Shown here piece by piece: positions 63,986-64,000 of a DNA stretch of 64,000 nt. Made by a program: the position numbers and the translations under genes. Position 1 is the first letter of the stretch. Each line of letters begins with the position of its first letter. The notes below the pieces were generated by a model. It was not told the origin of the DNA. It ran no database searches and was given only the letters and a program-made list of their open reading frames with translations. The stretch is from Chryseobacterium cupriresistens. GTDB lineage: Bacteria; Bacteroidota; Bacteroidia; Flavobacteriales; Weeksellaceae. The DNA is taken from contig NZ_JBKKJT010000002.1 in assembly GCF_046614675.1 (NCBI RefSeq), positions 310,001 to 374,000 on the forward strand. The letters run 5' to 3'.

Positions 63986-64000
63986 TAAAAAAATAATAAA

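Larger units (their letters stand above)
63266..64000. other. Gene-free region upstream of the sigma factor
   Basis: No coding frame of note in 735 bases. It contains two adjacent hairpins (63469-63493 with ACTTTTAAG/CTTTAAAAGT, and 63493-63512 with TGATTC/GAATCA) and an inverted repeat TCTCAG/CTGAGA (63866-63898). Two perfect palindromes lie near the right edge. It must contain the promoter of the sigma-Cas12f-like operon, which I could not place. Confidence 0.5.

Noticed and set aside
63266..64000. Possible CRISPR array beside the Cas12f-like gene
   Set aside because: No direct repeat of 20 bases or more at regular spacing is present on either side of the gene; the guide appears to be a single sequence downstream.

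Overview
The window looks like chromosome from a low-GC Bacteroidota, most likely a Chryseobacterium-like member of the Flavobacteriia/Weeksellaceae. Evidence: several SusC/SusD pairs, two proteins with type IX secretion (T9SS) C-terminal sorting domains, the TamL lipoprotein variant of the translocation and assembly module, a fused ccoN-ccoO cbb3 oxidase gene, RHS proteins of the flavobacterial secreted type, and TAnnTTTG-type -7 promoter elements. No rRNA or tRNA gene and no repeat-spacer CRISPR array was seen.

Layout. 1-10.1 kb: a partial SusD, then two complete SusC/SusD pairs, each unit closed by a CCGCC-TTCG-GGCGG terminator. 10.2-26.9 kb: housekeeping core, with argS, a minus-strand run yihY-tamL-tamB, the cbb3 oxidase genes ccoNO and ccoP, an XRE regulator, an amino acid permease and an HdeD-like membrane protein. 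27-34.1 kb: a TPR/HTH regulator, two related exported proteins beginning ...SQVGIN, a membrane protein and a T9SS delta-60 repeat protein.

34.4-48 kb: an AT-rich accessory island. It opens with a serine recombinase and carries two SIR2-domain proteins, a caspase-like gene split by a one-base frame disruption, an HExxH protein, small unknown genes, a 416-aa unknown protein and an AbiEii-type nucleotidyltransferase with its partner. A nearly invariant 16-bp motif (AATCTCAAAAAACGAT) lies just before several of these genes, and one ~125-bp attC-like inverted repeat lies between two of them. The stretch 41.2-45.4 kb is full of decayed gene pieces and hairpins. 48.7-59.5 kb: a secreted T9SS/RHS polymorphic-toxin-like cluster with probable immunity genes and orphan RHS tips.

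59.7-64 kb: a MobV-like relaxase, then the most striking locus. A sigma factor gene is followed after one base by a gene for a Cas12f/TnpB-like protein that lacks its catalytic residues and zinc ribbon. Directly after that gene is a three-hairpin RNA-like sequence ending in CAAC, the expected form of a guide-RNA scaffold. This matches the recently reported class of RNA-guided transcription systems in which nuclease-dead Cas12f recruits an ECF-type sigma factor. The guide's target is not in the window. The last 100 bp hold two perfect palindromes that look like operators for a gene beyond the edge.
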